The notes: generated by a model from the letters alone, not told the origin. A stretch of DNA of 64,000 bases from Pectinophora gossypiella (GCF_024362695.1 NC_065422.1:7873534-7937533); one strand, 5' to 3'. Shown: positions 9,508-19,802, numbered from the stretch's first letter. Numbers and translations: made by a program.

Positions 9508-11167
9508 CCCAGGTAGCACAAAATTGCTGCATAAGCGCTGAACAAGTGCTGGTTAAGAATATCAATGCTGTATGACGGTATTTAAATTGGCTGTATTAAA
9601 GCTGAAAAAGCGCTTTTTCAGCCAAAAAGGGCCCCAAATTAACCAGCCTTTGGTATTATAATGGCTGAAAATAGGCTGTGGTTTACGTTAATAAAGGCTT
9701 AATTAAAGCTGCAATAAACACTTTCGAAACGTTTCATTCTGTTTAAGATTACCATATCCAGCGCTTGCGCAGCTTTTGACGTACCCGGTATCCAATTGAA
9801 ACGTTTTTTTCAGCTTTCCATATAAAAATATTTAATCTTTTAAAATTTTTAACGACAGAAGAATAAGTTTCTATTCAACAGCGACAGGGCACCCATTTTG
9901 AATTAAAATATTACTGCTTCGAGTTACGGTAACTTAAACCAGTGATTATTATAATAAGTTCAGATTGCGAGTGCAACTTCATCGTGTAGTATATACTAAT
10001 TTATAACTAATAATTGATGCGCCCTTAGAATTATTTAATTATATCGAAAGAAATGTGTACATAAGTTTCGAGTGAAAAAGCTTTTGGTAAAATTTTACTT
10101 GTAATCATATATAATACCCTTTTATGAACGTACTTTAAGTTGAAACAAAGTTATTATGTGAAATAAATGTGTAGTTTTGAAGAATTTAGGATTTAAAATT
10201 TGATACAAACTATATTTTTGAGGTTAGTTATGGCGTCCATAAGGTTTCAGCTTAAGTCGTTGAAAAAATATCTTGTGATTCTATTTGCTGAAAAGAATAC
10301 CAATAATCAGCCACAGGCTGCTTATGTTCTGCATAAGATACTTTCAATTACACTTTTAGTTTTTACAAGGTTTTGGGGTACGCAGTTCTAATGACTAATG
10401 AGGTATATCGTATTTCAGCAACTACTTTAAGCAGCATATTAGGGCTCCTTTGGCAAATAATAAAAACCGTTAAACCGGTATTATCTATCTATATTATATA
10501 TTATACAATCCTTTGTCCTGAATGGCGGATCACAGCCCAAACCGGAGTCATCAAGAGCAACAAGTTCCATAAGGGTTTGCCGGGATGTGATAATCTTTAT
10601 AAAAGTACGCATAAATGACACTACGTTTCTATAAGAATTATAAGCCACTTGTAAAATTATACAAAACAGCTTTGCAATCCAAGCTGTTAAAATATACGAC
10701 TCGATACACTTTTACAGCTTCAGGAGTAATTAAATTATACTTTGACGTATTTTAAGCAGCTGCAGGCTGTTTAAAGTATTTATTTTACAGCTTTAACCCG
10801 AAGTCTGTTTATTGGTTTCAAAATAGACCACAAGTAGTGTAAAAGCTTGATAAAAGATGCCTTCACCAGCTTTAAGCGTTAGAACACCACTGGGCCGTAC
10901 CGTTAACCAGCTGTCGTTATAAAAGAATATTTTTCAGCCATTCAACAGCAAAAAACGTTATAAAACACTAACTATGAACTCGTATGCAGTCCACAGCTTA
11001 ATTACGTATTTTAGATGTACCTTTTACCAACCATTGATTAACTAACTTATTTCAAAGTTTCATAACAGCCTATGGAAGCTAAAAAAAACATTAAACATCT
11101 TATATAACACTTTTACACTTAAATAAGAGGTAGGTTCGACATTTAATCAGCCAGTGTGCTACCTGGG
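9508..11167. mobile_element. DNA transposon with CCCAGGTAGCACA ends, 1660 bp
   Basis: Perfect 13-bp inverted ends (9508-9520 and 11155-11167) with CT on both flanks (9506-9507, 11168-11169). Both subterminal regions are packed with GCTG/CAGC motifs often followed by T/A runs: about 11 in the first 210 bp and about 15 in the last 520 bp. A perfect 22-bp palindrome lies at 9601-9622. Dense subterminal repeats, short CCC-starting TIRs and a 2-bp duplication suggest CACTA/EnSpm-like transposition, but the superfamily is unproven. No full transposase ORF is visible, so it is probably non-autonomous. It sits inside a SINE D, and comparison with the copy at 20775 shows the empty site. Confidence 0.8.
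10230..10325 (+). other. Possible captured or relic exon inside the 9508-11167 element
   Basis: An ATG in acceptable context (TTAGTTATGG) opens MASIRFQLKSLKKYLVILFA and continues EKN. The composition is protein-like, but the frame soon turns low quality. It could be the first exon of a lost transposase or a captured host exon. I recognise no family. Confidence 0.2.
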
Positions 11168-11169
11168 CT

Positions 11170-11428
11170 GTCTGTCTAACCTTACAACCCGCGAAGGGAC
11201 AACCAGCCCAATACAGGTTAGGTAACATACCTCCGAAAATGCATTTCTCTTAAATGTGGGTTTTCTCACGAAGTATTCCTTCACTGCTGAGCACGTGATA
11301 ATCATTTATGATCCAGACATGAATTCGAAAACAAATTCGGCAATCATTGGTTTAGGCCTGTGCTGGATTTGAAACCTGCGACCTCAAAGTGGGAGGCAAG
11401 CGTTCTACCCACCGGGCTACCACGGCTT
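11170..11428 (-). mobile_element. SINE D, 5' part with tRNA-like head
   Basis: On the minus strand: GCCGTGGTAGCCCGGTGGGT (A box), GGTTTCAAATCC (B box, one change from GGTTCGAATCC), then the body through CCTTCGCGGGTTGTAAGG. Together with 9434-9505 it makes one SINE of about 330 bp that existed before the DNA transposon landed. Confidence 0.85.
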
Positions 11429-11477
11429 AACTACTACTACTGGCTTGGCTGACTATAGAGACGTATGTAAAACTAAA

Positions 11478-11652
11478 TAATTGGAGATGTCCTTAGAAAA
11501 GGTTCAATACGATCTACTCTGAACCGGCGTGCGTGTATGAAGCGATTGATGAATGTGGAGGAAGCAAGAAAAGTGTGTCAGGATCGAAGCAAATGGAATT
11601 CTATAGTCTCTGCTTACCCCGGTGGGAAATAGGCGTGAGTTTATGTATGTAT
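11478..11652 (+). mobile_element. RTE-like LINE tail (family I) with target duplication
   Basis: Starts in the GGAGATGTCCTTAGAAAAGG region and runs to GGCGTGAGTTTATGTATG. GTATGTAAAACTAA stands on both sides (11463-11476 and 11653-11666), so this is a 5'-truncated insertion. It encodes remnants of RACMKRLMNVEEARKVCQDR. Confidence 0.8.
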
Positions 11653-11969
11653 GTATGTAAAACTAATTTCAATATAAACAAAACGCAAAAGTATTAGTAA
11701 AATATCTCTTAGCAATAAATTCGTGGTCACAAAACAAAGGTTTGCATGTATAAAAGACTGCGGAGGAACAAAATTGCAGAATAAAATTACATAAGTTAGC
11801 GGTTACCGAGTCCTTCCGTTTAGGGTTGGATTGCAACGCATCGATATCTGTAATACGATTCTTGTGTATCGATTGCAGCTGTAGGATGTCGAGGTTAACT
11901 ACTAGTGTTCTAGATTTAGATAACTCAGTCATGCGTGAGACCGTTTCCACATTTCTGAGAAGTTTGTTT

Positions 11970-12829
11970 TTTTATTGAGAAAATACAGCTGAGATATTGC
12001 TAGAGTTGATTCGGCACGAAAATCTTGGAAGGTTGTAAGAGATCGAATATCATTTTTAAACGTTTCCAATCCACACAACTATGTCATAACCGTATCGGGT
12101 AAGAATACAGTAACAAGCGGACCTCTTTTTAAAAAAATGCCGCAGCCGAATTCCACATGTTTCACAATTGTTGCAACTTTTCGATAAACACAAACGAACT
12201 TAACTAGGAAACGAAACAGAATACACACTCCCATTGATTCCGTATGTTTCACGGAAAACACAATTTCATTTGTTGAATAGAAAATGAATCGAGAAAGCAA
12301 GCGTAATTCGAGTAACTTTCATGTCAAAATGTAATTTAATTCTGTACAATCAACTGAAATGAACACAAATATATTCTGATTTCAGAAATATCGGTTTTCG
12401 TCGTAATAAAGTTACAATAGGCGAATTGTATTGATTAATTGGTTTAATTAGAGTTTGATTTTAAATTCAATCCGTGATAGACCGTTTAGAGAACGCCTGA
12501 CTTACATATATGTCACGAGTTTGAATCCCGGTACAGGCTTCAAACCACTGAATTCGATTTTGTGAGTATGAATTTCTGTTTATGCCTTGCGATCAATGAA
12601 TCTCAGTTGGGAATAGGTATAGTCGTAAGCTTAAATAGTGTGTGTATCTTAAAATTGAATCACGTCATAGTATAAAAAAATGCGAACTTATCTAAGGACA
12701 CGGCAGCGCGCATGACAAGTTCTCGAAAAGCACGCATATCAAGCATTATTTACACGAACATTTTCGAGTCATTCGAATTAGTAATCTTCAAATTTAATAA
12801 CTTAGTTCTGTATCCTTTCAGCAGCATAA
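11970..12829. other. AT-rich unique DNA, no gene seen
   Basis: No repeat copy or protein-like ORF recognised. The stretch 12480-12600 (CGAGTTTGAATCCCGGTACA) carries a B-box-like motif and may be a decayed SINE head. Confidence 0.35.
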
Positions 12830-13110
12830 GCCACTAGATAACGACATGGCATAACGACTCCTCTCCTTCACGATCCGAAGGTCCCGGGTTCAAATCCAAG
12901 TGGGGACATACCGCAAAAATTACTTTGTGATCCCTAGTTTGGTTAGGACATTACAGGCTGATCACTCGATTTTCCGAAAGATGATCCGTGCTTCGGATGG
13001 CACGTTAAGCCGTTACATGAGCCGTGTCAGGGAGTTTTGGCGGCTCAATAAACCCTGACACCAGGGTTCATGAGGATGGTAATCCACCTAACAACCCACA
13101 CGATAGAAGA
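12830..13110 (+). mobile_element. SINE B, near full length
   Basis: Degenerate tRNA-like head (GGTCCCGGGTTCAAATCC B box), CTAGTTTGGTTAGGACATTA, the shared core TGCTTCGGATGGCACGTTAA, and the tail AACCCTGACACCAGGGTTCA to CACACGATAGAAGA. A short internal deletion removes part of the segment after the core. Confidence 0.85.
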
Positions 13111-13410
13111 CCATATAGCAACTGAGTAATTTTCTTTTGTATAAAGGTTTCATTATTCAATGAACCAATCACCCTGATTACTCTATTCAAACTTCTTATT
13201 TTTTCAATTTCATCAAAGATGTTATTTAACAAGTCAATTTGTAATTTATATTTGAAGTTGAAAGGTTGTTTACTAAAGCACAAGTATCAATTAGTGTTTA
13301 GTTGCGTAGGCGGGTTATAAATATAAATAATCTCTAATATTAACAAAGATTTTTTTACATCTGATGGGTTTGCTCTTGGCCCCAGACTTGTCCGAAGGCG
13401 TTGAAGAGGC

Positions 13411-13520
13411 TTAAGATAGGGCGAGCTCGCCATGAAGGTGCTTGTTCACTCTGCCCTTGAAAGCACCAGGGTTATAAATATGTATTCGTAAATACAGAAG
13501 GCGGCAGAAAATTCCACTCC
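13411..13520 (-). pseudogene. LINE C-terminus (CR1/Jockey-like), fragment
   Basis: The minus frame reads NPGAFKGRVNKHLHGELALS then stop (TAA at 13411-13413), resembling the last residues of a CR1- or Jockey-type reverse transcriptase. The downstream GGGTTTGCTCTTGGCC... (13374 onward) recurs at 45868-45957. Confidence 0.6.
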
Positions 13521-13948
13521 CTAGCAGTGCGCATAACATAAAATAAAAATATACATTTAAGAATTTCTCGACTAGAGTGCAGTAAATCCAAGTGTACCAT
13601 AGATAAGGTATTTACTAATTTAAACTACCTACACGTGTGTTAGAATCCTATCTGACTAGGACACCATTACGTCGCTGATATCGCGAATTGACGTATCTCC
13701 AATTTTTGGCGAAACTGATTTGCACCTTTTGCAGTTGTCAAAAAGACACAAATCACTTTAGCAAAAAAATACAGATACGTCATTTAAAGTTAGCCACGGT
13801 TTTATGTTTGCACCAGAGGGAAAATATTCGGGATTCGGTAGCCGGTGAGATAGCCCTACCCATTATACAACTGCATAAAAATCTTATTGATACTATGTCA
13901 TATATTACAGGGCCTTAGCCTTTAGGTAGATAGACAAATACTTTAGTC

Positions 13949-14359
13949 ATCTTCTATCGTGTGGGTTGTGAAGTGAAAGAAAGAAAGAAACATTTATTAC
14001 TCCCGGACACCATAGACACAGACAGACAGTTACATTACATTCTACACAGTGAATGACCAAGTGAGTGTTTAAGTGGATGACCATCCTCATCAAGCCTGAT
14101 GTCAGGGTTATTATTGAGCCGCCAAAGGCCCCTAACGTGACTCAAATAACGCCTACGTACTTACATCAGTAAGTAGTAACCGGGAACAACGGCTTAACGT
14201 GCCTTCCGAAGCACGGATCATCTTACTTCTGGACAAGGTGATCATCCTGCAATGTCCTAACCAAACTAGGGATCACAAAGTGATTTGTCCCCACCGGGAT
14301 TCGAAACCGGGACCTCCGGATCGTGAGCAGAACGCTCAACCACTGGACCACGGAAGCCG
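13949..14359 (-). mobile_element. SINE B interrupted by a ~105-bp insertion
   Basis: The tail (TCTTCTATCGTGTGGGTTGTG) and the rest of SINE B (from GATGACCATCCTCATCAAGC at about 14077) are separated by 13971-14076, which holds GAAAGAAAGAAAGAAACATTTATTA and ACACAGACAGACAG. A GAAAGAAAGAAAG-led segment also occurs at 20680, so the insert is a dispersed repeat. The head at the right shows TGGTCCAGTGGTTGAGCGTT and GGTTTCGAATCCC. Confidence 0.8.
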
Positions 14360-14369
14360 TTAAAGATAG

Positions 14370-15057
14370 TTTAGTGAGCACAGTGGAGGACGCAAGTAGG
14401 TAACCAGTATTGCAAGATGTCTTCTGACGCGTGGTACTGCCTACCACAAAAGGGATTGCGGGCGTGAGTCACGTCTGTCTGTCCGTCTGACAAGAAAATA
14501 TATATTTTCTCTTCGCATCCCCAGCTAACGCTAACCTAAATTACGCTTTCGCGTTACATTTCCGTATTTTCCATGTAATTGAATCGAACGTACTGAATTG
14601 AATAAAGAATTGAGATAAATCTTTCGCAATAGACACAACAATTACTCGAATTAAAAACGATGGGCGAGCAAGACTGCGCACTGTGGAATATTTGGGTGTG
14701 TTTCGGATCAAAAATCTGTAGCTCCGTCAATTTTAAAGATAGAGCGATGTAATTTTGCACTAATATAAAGGAATATATAAAAATTCATATAAGTATGGTT
14801 TGGTGAATTGAAATTACGCGTAATTTTTTTTATTAAATAAAGAAAACTCACAATCGTTTAAAATGCTATATATTTATTGAAATTTATATTTTTAGTTATA
14901 TTATCTTACCTGTATTTCTTAACACTAATTACTCAATTAACATAACTTATCATATTAATGATAAAATAAAATAAAAAATGGTACAGTACCTATAGCTATA
15001 CATTATGCTAAACATAGGAATGAATCAAAATTTTCTTAATATTATTAATTTAACTAG
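14370..15057. other. AT-rich DNA downstream of the 110-codon ORF
   Basis: No gene seen. On the minus strand AATAAA-type signals at about 14871 and 14834 could serve the ORF at 15058-15390 as a 3' UTR. Confidence 0.35.
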
Positions 15058-15390
15058 CTATGTAATAGGGTTTCTTGTTAGGTTCATTGCTTCTTCATCT
15101 GTAAGCATTTTGATTATTTTTGCGTTATCAAAGTGATTCAAAACGAAAAGCTTTTCAGAATCCAGCCAATTTGTGTTATTTTTTAAAAATATATTCTTAT
15201 TGCGTGCTGCTTCTTTCCAGCGTCTATTAAACGCAGGGATGATAGTCTGTTGAATTTTACCAATTATAAAACATATATTGTCTTCTGATACTTGTTTTTC
15301 CTCCAAATATGTCGAAAGTGCCGCAGTCGTTTTACCGCCTTCTATATAAGATTCTATTAATTCACGTTTACTACAGTTAAAAGTAGACAT
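15058..15390 (-). CDS. Unrecognised 110-aa ORF, possibly a transposon or host gene fragment
   Basis: Begins MSTFNCSKRELIESYIEGG and ends DEEAMNLTRNPIT. I chose the second ATG (context TCAAAATGTC); an upstream in-frame ATG would add 13 hydrophobic residues. Composition is protein-like rather than repeat-like: about a dozen Lys, several Asn, aromatic pairs, and a motif IIPAFNRRWKEAARNKNIFL. Secondary structure should be mainly helical (residues 6-45 and 50-70). No signal peptide, membrane segment or catalytic motif is seen. It does not lie in a recognised repeat copy here. It resembles in style the short accessory or N-terminal ORFs of insect DNA transposons, but I cannot name a family. It may be a single exon or a relic. 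Confidence 0.4.
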   Translation of the reverse strand: MSTFNCSKRELIESYIEGGKTTAALSTYLEEKQVSEDNICFIIGKIQQTIIPAFNRRWKEAARNKNIFLKNNTNWLDSEKLFVLNHFDNAKIIKMLTDEEAMNLTRNPIT

Positions 15391-15429
15391 TTTGAAGAGT
15401 AAAATAGCCGTACTATACGAAAATACCAC

Positions 15430-16204
15430 TGAAATTGTAATGGAAACATATTTTGTTACCTCCCTTTATATTGTTTCAGAATGTGTGAATTAATTCAGAT
15501 ATCTATTTTCTCACGGAAAATGACACCAAAATGATAAAAACTTAACAATATAAAATAATCAATAAGTATAGTTAAATCAAGTCAACCACGAAACCGCAAT
15601 TGATAGCAATTTCCGTTCCCTGACTAGGATTCGATTTTATCTCATATCTCCAAAGTTCGCAAAAAATCGCAGCTAATTTTTATATATGTTGTTGATAAGT
15701 AACTAAACTATCAATTAACATTAAATTCAAAGCACCGGTAAGCGCCGGTAAATGTTAAAAGCTTCGACGAAGTTGAAGAAAACCTTTTTTTTCCTCCATT
15801 TCTTCTTTAATTTTTTTTACGTACATATTCGTATTAAAAACAATCAATTTAATTTGTTTAAATTTTCCGATAGATAAGCTTTTCAAAAATATATAATACC
15901 ATATACCTTTCATTTTAAGTTTTAAAACTATCTGACTTTGAAAATCGTCAATGAGGAACTTGATATTTCCCAATTTCATGAACCTTAACTTTACCACATG
16001 AAAACAACTACTTTCACCAAATATAATATGAATTACGCTACAGAATATGAATCTTCGACTTTCGAACTATTAAATTACATTGATAGAAGGACCTATTTCA
16101 ATAAGTGAAAAAATGAATTTTGATACGCGTTTGTTCTACCATATTCCATAGTGCTGCGGTCTGAATTGTAAAGTGTTATTTAAAAGAAAAATATTACGCC
16201 TTTC
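15430..16204. other. AT-rich DNA, no confident gene
   Basis: An 80-codon minus ORF (15755-15997: FMKLGNIKFLIDDFQSQIVL within it) is lysine- and isoleucine-rich, as AT-rich DNA often gives. It could be an upstream exon of the 15058 ORF, but no splice evidence supports that. Confidence 0.3.
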
Positions 16205-16333
16205 GTGTTTGTTTTGTTTGTGTGTGCGTGTATTAAACGATTGATGAATGTAGAGGAAGCAAGAGAAGTGTGTCAGGGTCGAAGCAAATGGAATTCCATA
16301 GTCTCTGCTTACCCCAGGCATAATTATGTGAGT
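16205..16333 (+). mobile_element. RTE-like LINE tail (family I), fragment
   Basis: CGATTGATGAATGTAGAGGA ... GTCTCTGCTTACCCC matches the MNVEEAREVC to tail region of family I. The GGTGGGAAATAG segment is lost. Confidence 0.7.
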
Positions 16334-16479
16334 CAACTAGACACTTAGCAGCTATCCTACCCACTAATTAGCTACTTAATCCGCTCGGGTTATATGGACC
16401 CAACACAGATATATTTTCCGTTCTGAGATACCTAACTACGCGTGAAACAAATCGAACATTCGCACCGTGCAACAAACTT

Positions 16480-16645
16480 GCATAGCAATGTAAACAGGGA
16501 CGCCGGCGATCGATATGGCGGGGTAAACACGGCGGTTGCCATGGCAACGCGGCGGGAGATTTCGTCACTTCCTACCCCTCGCTTCAGCCCCCTACCCGCC
16601 CGGTCGCCGTTCGCAGCGGGTGTGTTAGCAACACAGGTTTGTCTA
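16480..16645. promoter_or_regulatory. CpG-rich island with RFX X-box and forkhead motifs
   Basis: A sharp GC rise in AT-rich surroundings. It contains GTTGCCATGGCAAC at 16535-16548, a perfect palindromic X-box, the binding site of RFX factors that drive ciliary genes. It also holds TGTAAACA at 16489-16496 and GTAAACA at 16523-16529, forkhead-type cores. In Drosophila sensory neurons Rfx and the forkhead factor Fd3F act together on ciliary genes. The motifs are seen; function as promoter or enhancer is inferred. No first exon of a ciliary gene is recognised next to it. Confidence 0.45.
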
Positions 16646-16649
16646 GCTA

Positions 16650-17330
16650 GTTAGATTTAATTATTTATTGGACAGCGTGTTTTAGATACCTACCTGTCTT
16701 AATATAGACCGACGATCCCTCTTTTCAGCTTCATGTAACAGCTACGATTTTGTGCCAATCTTAGAAAAAGAAAGTGCTATTCTGGTGTTTTCTGAAGGCT
16801 AGCAGGAAAAGCTTGTGTGTAGGTTTATGTGTACCTATACCAATTTATATGATAAACAGAAGCAATTAAGTTCGAATGTAACATTATATCAGTAAATACT
16901 GTCATAGAAGAAAATCATAATTTATCCTCTTTGGATGTTGTCTTAGGCGATTTTACTATTTATTTACGAAGTAGAGGACATACACATTTGTAATATTTTA
17001 TGATATGGGGCTGGCATTTTTTTTTAATTAAAGGACCAATTACAAAGATTTTTCAATTATAATTTTAATTTCTTCCCTAAGGACTGGCTGTAGTTATGTA
17101 AATCTCCTTGTTATGACACGCCATTGTAGATGCGTTCGAAATTCAAATCGTAACGCATATTTATGAGCGCAGGTTTTATCAGCCAATCAATGCCCGGGAC
17201 TTTGAAAGGAAAATCTCTCGTTTTCGGTAGCCAATCAATTTTGGAGGAAATTGAAGTTTGAGCTGTTTGAAATTCAAGTACAGAACAATGAAAAGGGGAT
17301 GGATTTACTTAGAATAAGTGTTTAATGGTG
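16650..17330. other. Unique DNA, no gene seen
   Basis: No repeats or protein-like ORFs recognised. SINE-free flank of the GC-rich island. Confidence 0.35.
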
Positions 17331-17333
17331 CAA

Positions 17334-17684
17334 ATTCCTGCAGACGCCTTCTAATTTTATTTTAAGTTATACCTGTCATTTTCTTATCCGTTGATAAAGA
17401 AAGGGACAAGTAATCGACAGGCATAAAATTGATGGAACACACGTCAATTTTAAGCAGGTATCTAAAACAACCGTCTAAAAGTTTTACATCGACCAATAAC
17501 ACGATAGAGTTAAGTAGACAGCACGTCAATCGGAATGCATACCAGGGAGATGCCTATTTTATTCGCGCGGGTTATTCATTCGTTTTAAAATTAACTTGTT
17601 GACAATCATCCGTCCCTTTCCTTTTCGGCGGATTAGAAAATGACGGGTATATGTTAAATAAAATTAGGAGGTGTCTGCAGGAAT
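17334..17684. mobile_element. MITE with ATTCCTGCAGAC ends, 351 bp
   Basis: The left end ATTCCTGCAGACGCCTTCTA and the reverse complement of the right end ATTCCTGCAGACACCTCCTA agree over roughly 55-60 bp with few changes. The interior includes ACCTGTCATTTTCTTATCCG and its inverse. A second, left-truncated copy lies at about 35995-36434. Confidence 0.8.
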
Positions 17685-17756
17685 CAGACCCAATATGTGC
17701 CTTATAGATTTATTTATTATTTCGAGAACTTTTCCTGAAGTACATACACACAGTAC

Positions 17757-17871
17757 TGGGGGGTTAAAATGGCCACATTTGTTTGCATTGCGCACTTTTA
17801 TATGCGCAAATGTCAAATTGCAATATTGCTTTCTTAGATGAATTGCTTCGGTGTGGCCATTTTAACCCCCT
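17757..17871. mobile_element. MITE (GGTTAAAATGGCCACAT family)
   Basis: GGGGGGTTAAAATGGCCACA at the left and GTGGCCATTTTAACCCCC at the right form a short-armed hairpin. Internal AATTGCAATATTGCTTTCTT and TAGATGAATTGCTTCG match the copy at 39076-39236. Confidence 0.85.
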
Positions 17872-17983
17872 GTGCTCTTAAATTAAGTATATGAGCTTAC
17901 TAAAATTTCTCACGGAACGCCACGGTACTTACCTGAAAAAATAATAAAATTTGATCAATAAAACACAATATTTCAACACAAAA

Positions 17984-18015
17984 GAGTATTGAAACAAGCC
18001 CTTGTTTCAATACTC
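17984..18015. repeat. Perfect hairpin, 15-bp arms, 2-nt loop
   Basis: GAGTATTGAAACAAG, CC, then the exact inverse. Not part of a recognised repeat. Confidence 0.85.
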
Positions 18016-18146
18016 CGTAACGGTTCAAATGTATTAATAAGAGCTTTGTTGTAAGAAGCCATTGTTTTTGCACAAAGAGAACTTTACGTAGACACAAGAT
18101 TGGAATCTGGGAATGTGGTTGGGATTTAACACCATTTAGGATAATA

Positions 18147-18669
18147 CATACATAAACTCACGCCTATTTCCCACCGGGGTAAGCAGAGACTATAGAATTC
18201 CATTTGTTCGATCCTGACACACTTCTCTTGCTTCTTCCACATTCATCAATCGCTTCATACACGCACGCTGGTTCAGAGTAGATCGTATTGAACCTTTTCT
18301 AAGGACATCTCCAATTTGATCATCGTAAGTCCTTCTCGGTCTTCCTCTGCCAGCCCTACCATCAACTTTCGCTTTATATACCGCTTTTGCAATTCTATTA
18401 TCCTTCATCCGCTCAACGTGTCCAAACCAACCTAACATTCCCTTCTCAATCCTAGTCACTATATCGTCTTTTACACCACATCTCTGTCTTATCACACTGT
18501 TTCTCACTCTATCACTCAACTTCACACCGCAGATGCTACGCAAAGACCTCATTTCTACGGCATTGATCCTACTTTCATGCTTCTTCTGCCATACCCAACA
18601 TTCACTACCGTACTTCAGCGTAGGGACAAGCACTGCATTGTGAACAGCCATCTCGGATCTTGCGAGATA
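18147..18669 (-). pseudogene. RTE-like LINE C-terminus (family I), best copy
   Basis: A 5'-truncated insertion with a 14-bp target duplication CATTTAGGATAATA (18133-18146 and 18670-18683). The minus strand encodes the end of a non-LTR reverse-transcriptase polyprotein: VLVPTLKYGSECWVWQKKHE, INAVEMRSLRSICGVKLSDR, GMLGWFGHVERM, GRAGRGRPRRTYDDQIGDVL and RACMKRLMNVEEAREVCQDR. One lost base after QDR shifts the frame, so the expected KWNSIVSAYPGGK ending is replaced by TNGIL; the original stop TAG would lie at 18164-18166. The tail is GGCGTGAGTTTATGTATG. Reverse-transcriptase catalytic motifs lie upstream of the truncation and are missing. Confidence 0.85.
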
Positions 18670-18771
18670 CATTTAGGATAATATTGTTTTCATTTCTAAG
18701 CATATTATTTCTGAATAGTTATGTTCAGCCGTGGCCATATGCCAATCTGTCCTAAGAGTTTGCTTACCCGG

Positions 18772-18928
18772 TACGTTCACGAGCATTAATATGTATACAC
18801 TTTGATACCATGTTACATTAACTTTTTTGACAAATTGAACCGTAACTCTCACTAAATGTCAAATATGTTAGTGCGACAGAGTCCTAAAGTGGGTACATTA
18901 TATTACTCATATACAAGACTGACTGTAC
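18772..18928 (-). mobile_element. MITE (CAGTCAYGAGC family)
   Basis: ACGTTCACGAGCATTAATAT at the left; ATTACTCAT and GACTGTAC at the right. A ~10-bp insertion disturbs the right terminus. Interior ACTAAATGTCAAATATGTTA and GCGACAGAGTCCTAAAGTGG is shared by the copies at 24441, 44408 and 47889. Confidence 0.75.
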
Positions 18929-18955
18929 AAGGCATACGCCTACGGCTATCTTCAT

Positions 18956-19129
18956 AACACGTTGACAATCCAGTGATCCATATACGGGTCATGACGGACT
19001 AGCTTCATACGTCCGTGACCCATACATGACCCATACACTTGGATCCCGGGTAATTTAGCAAAGGTTGAAGTAATATGCGGGACTTACAAGGAAGTCATAA
19101 TGTTTTGTATGGGGACTGTCAACGTGTTA
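18956..19129. mobile_element. MITE with TAACACGTTGACA ends, short form
   Basis: TAACACGTTGACAATCC and GGACTGTCAACGTGTTA form the ends. The interior ATGACCCATACA and TTGGATCCCGGGTAATTTAG matches 26693-27043 in inverted order. Confidence 0.8.
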
Positions 19130-19134
19130 ACATC

Positions 19135-19500
19135 ACTATTCGGAAGAATGACCGAGAAATATACCTATTTTCTTGTTTCATACTTTTTAGAGCGTGATTT
19201 TCCGTAGTCGGGTTTTTTAGTCTTTAAACTTATATGTTTTATTACAAAAAGACGAAAAAAGAAGAAAATGAAACTAAGACAAAAGAAGAAAAACCCAACA
19301 AAAGACTAAAATACTTTTGTTTTTGTATTTTGGTCGAAAAGTCACATGGCAGTGGGGACCTCCTCAATAAATGGATGTCACTGACCATAAGCCGCATAAT
19401 ATTGAAGAGATCAAGAATAGACAACTTTTCCCAATCGAGAATACAACCAGGTACAATTTTATCAGTCATAGGCAGAACGCAAACTGATTTGAGCGGTTGT
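19135..19500. repeat. Dispersed repeat pieces shared with 24220-24320 and 20929-21010
   Basis: 19145-19240 (TTTCTTGTTTCATACTTTTT, TCCGTAGTCGGG) is the inverse of 24220-24300. 19330-19375 (TTGGTCGAAAAGTCACATGG) matches 20955-21000. The 95-codon ORF across it is a lysine-rich artefact. Confidence 0.55.
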
Positions 19501-19802
19501 CAAAACCTATACGTTATATAATCATCGTTACATTTCCATGTACTAACAATATTATTGGATTGTTTCATCGAATTAATACGTATTAATTACCCACTAGACG
19601 TAGTGATGTAATATTTTAACATAGTTCACAATAAGTACAGAATATGCTACGCTTCGTTGGTAAATACTTTAAAAGCGTCCTTACCAGATAGATATAATAG
19701 GTACCCAAACATCTCACGACTGACATCCCTATTGGGCTAACTACCCAAGTCAAGTAAAAAAAGTATTTAATTTGATGTTCACATTAAGTAAAAGAAAAAA
19801 CA

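Noticed and set aside
14780..16034. Possible TIRs (ATTCATATAAGTATGGTTTG and the inverse of 16010-16034) around the 110-aa ORF
   Set aside because: The match is gapped and AT-rich, and no target duplication supports it.
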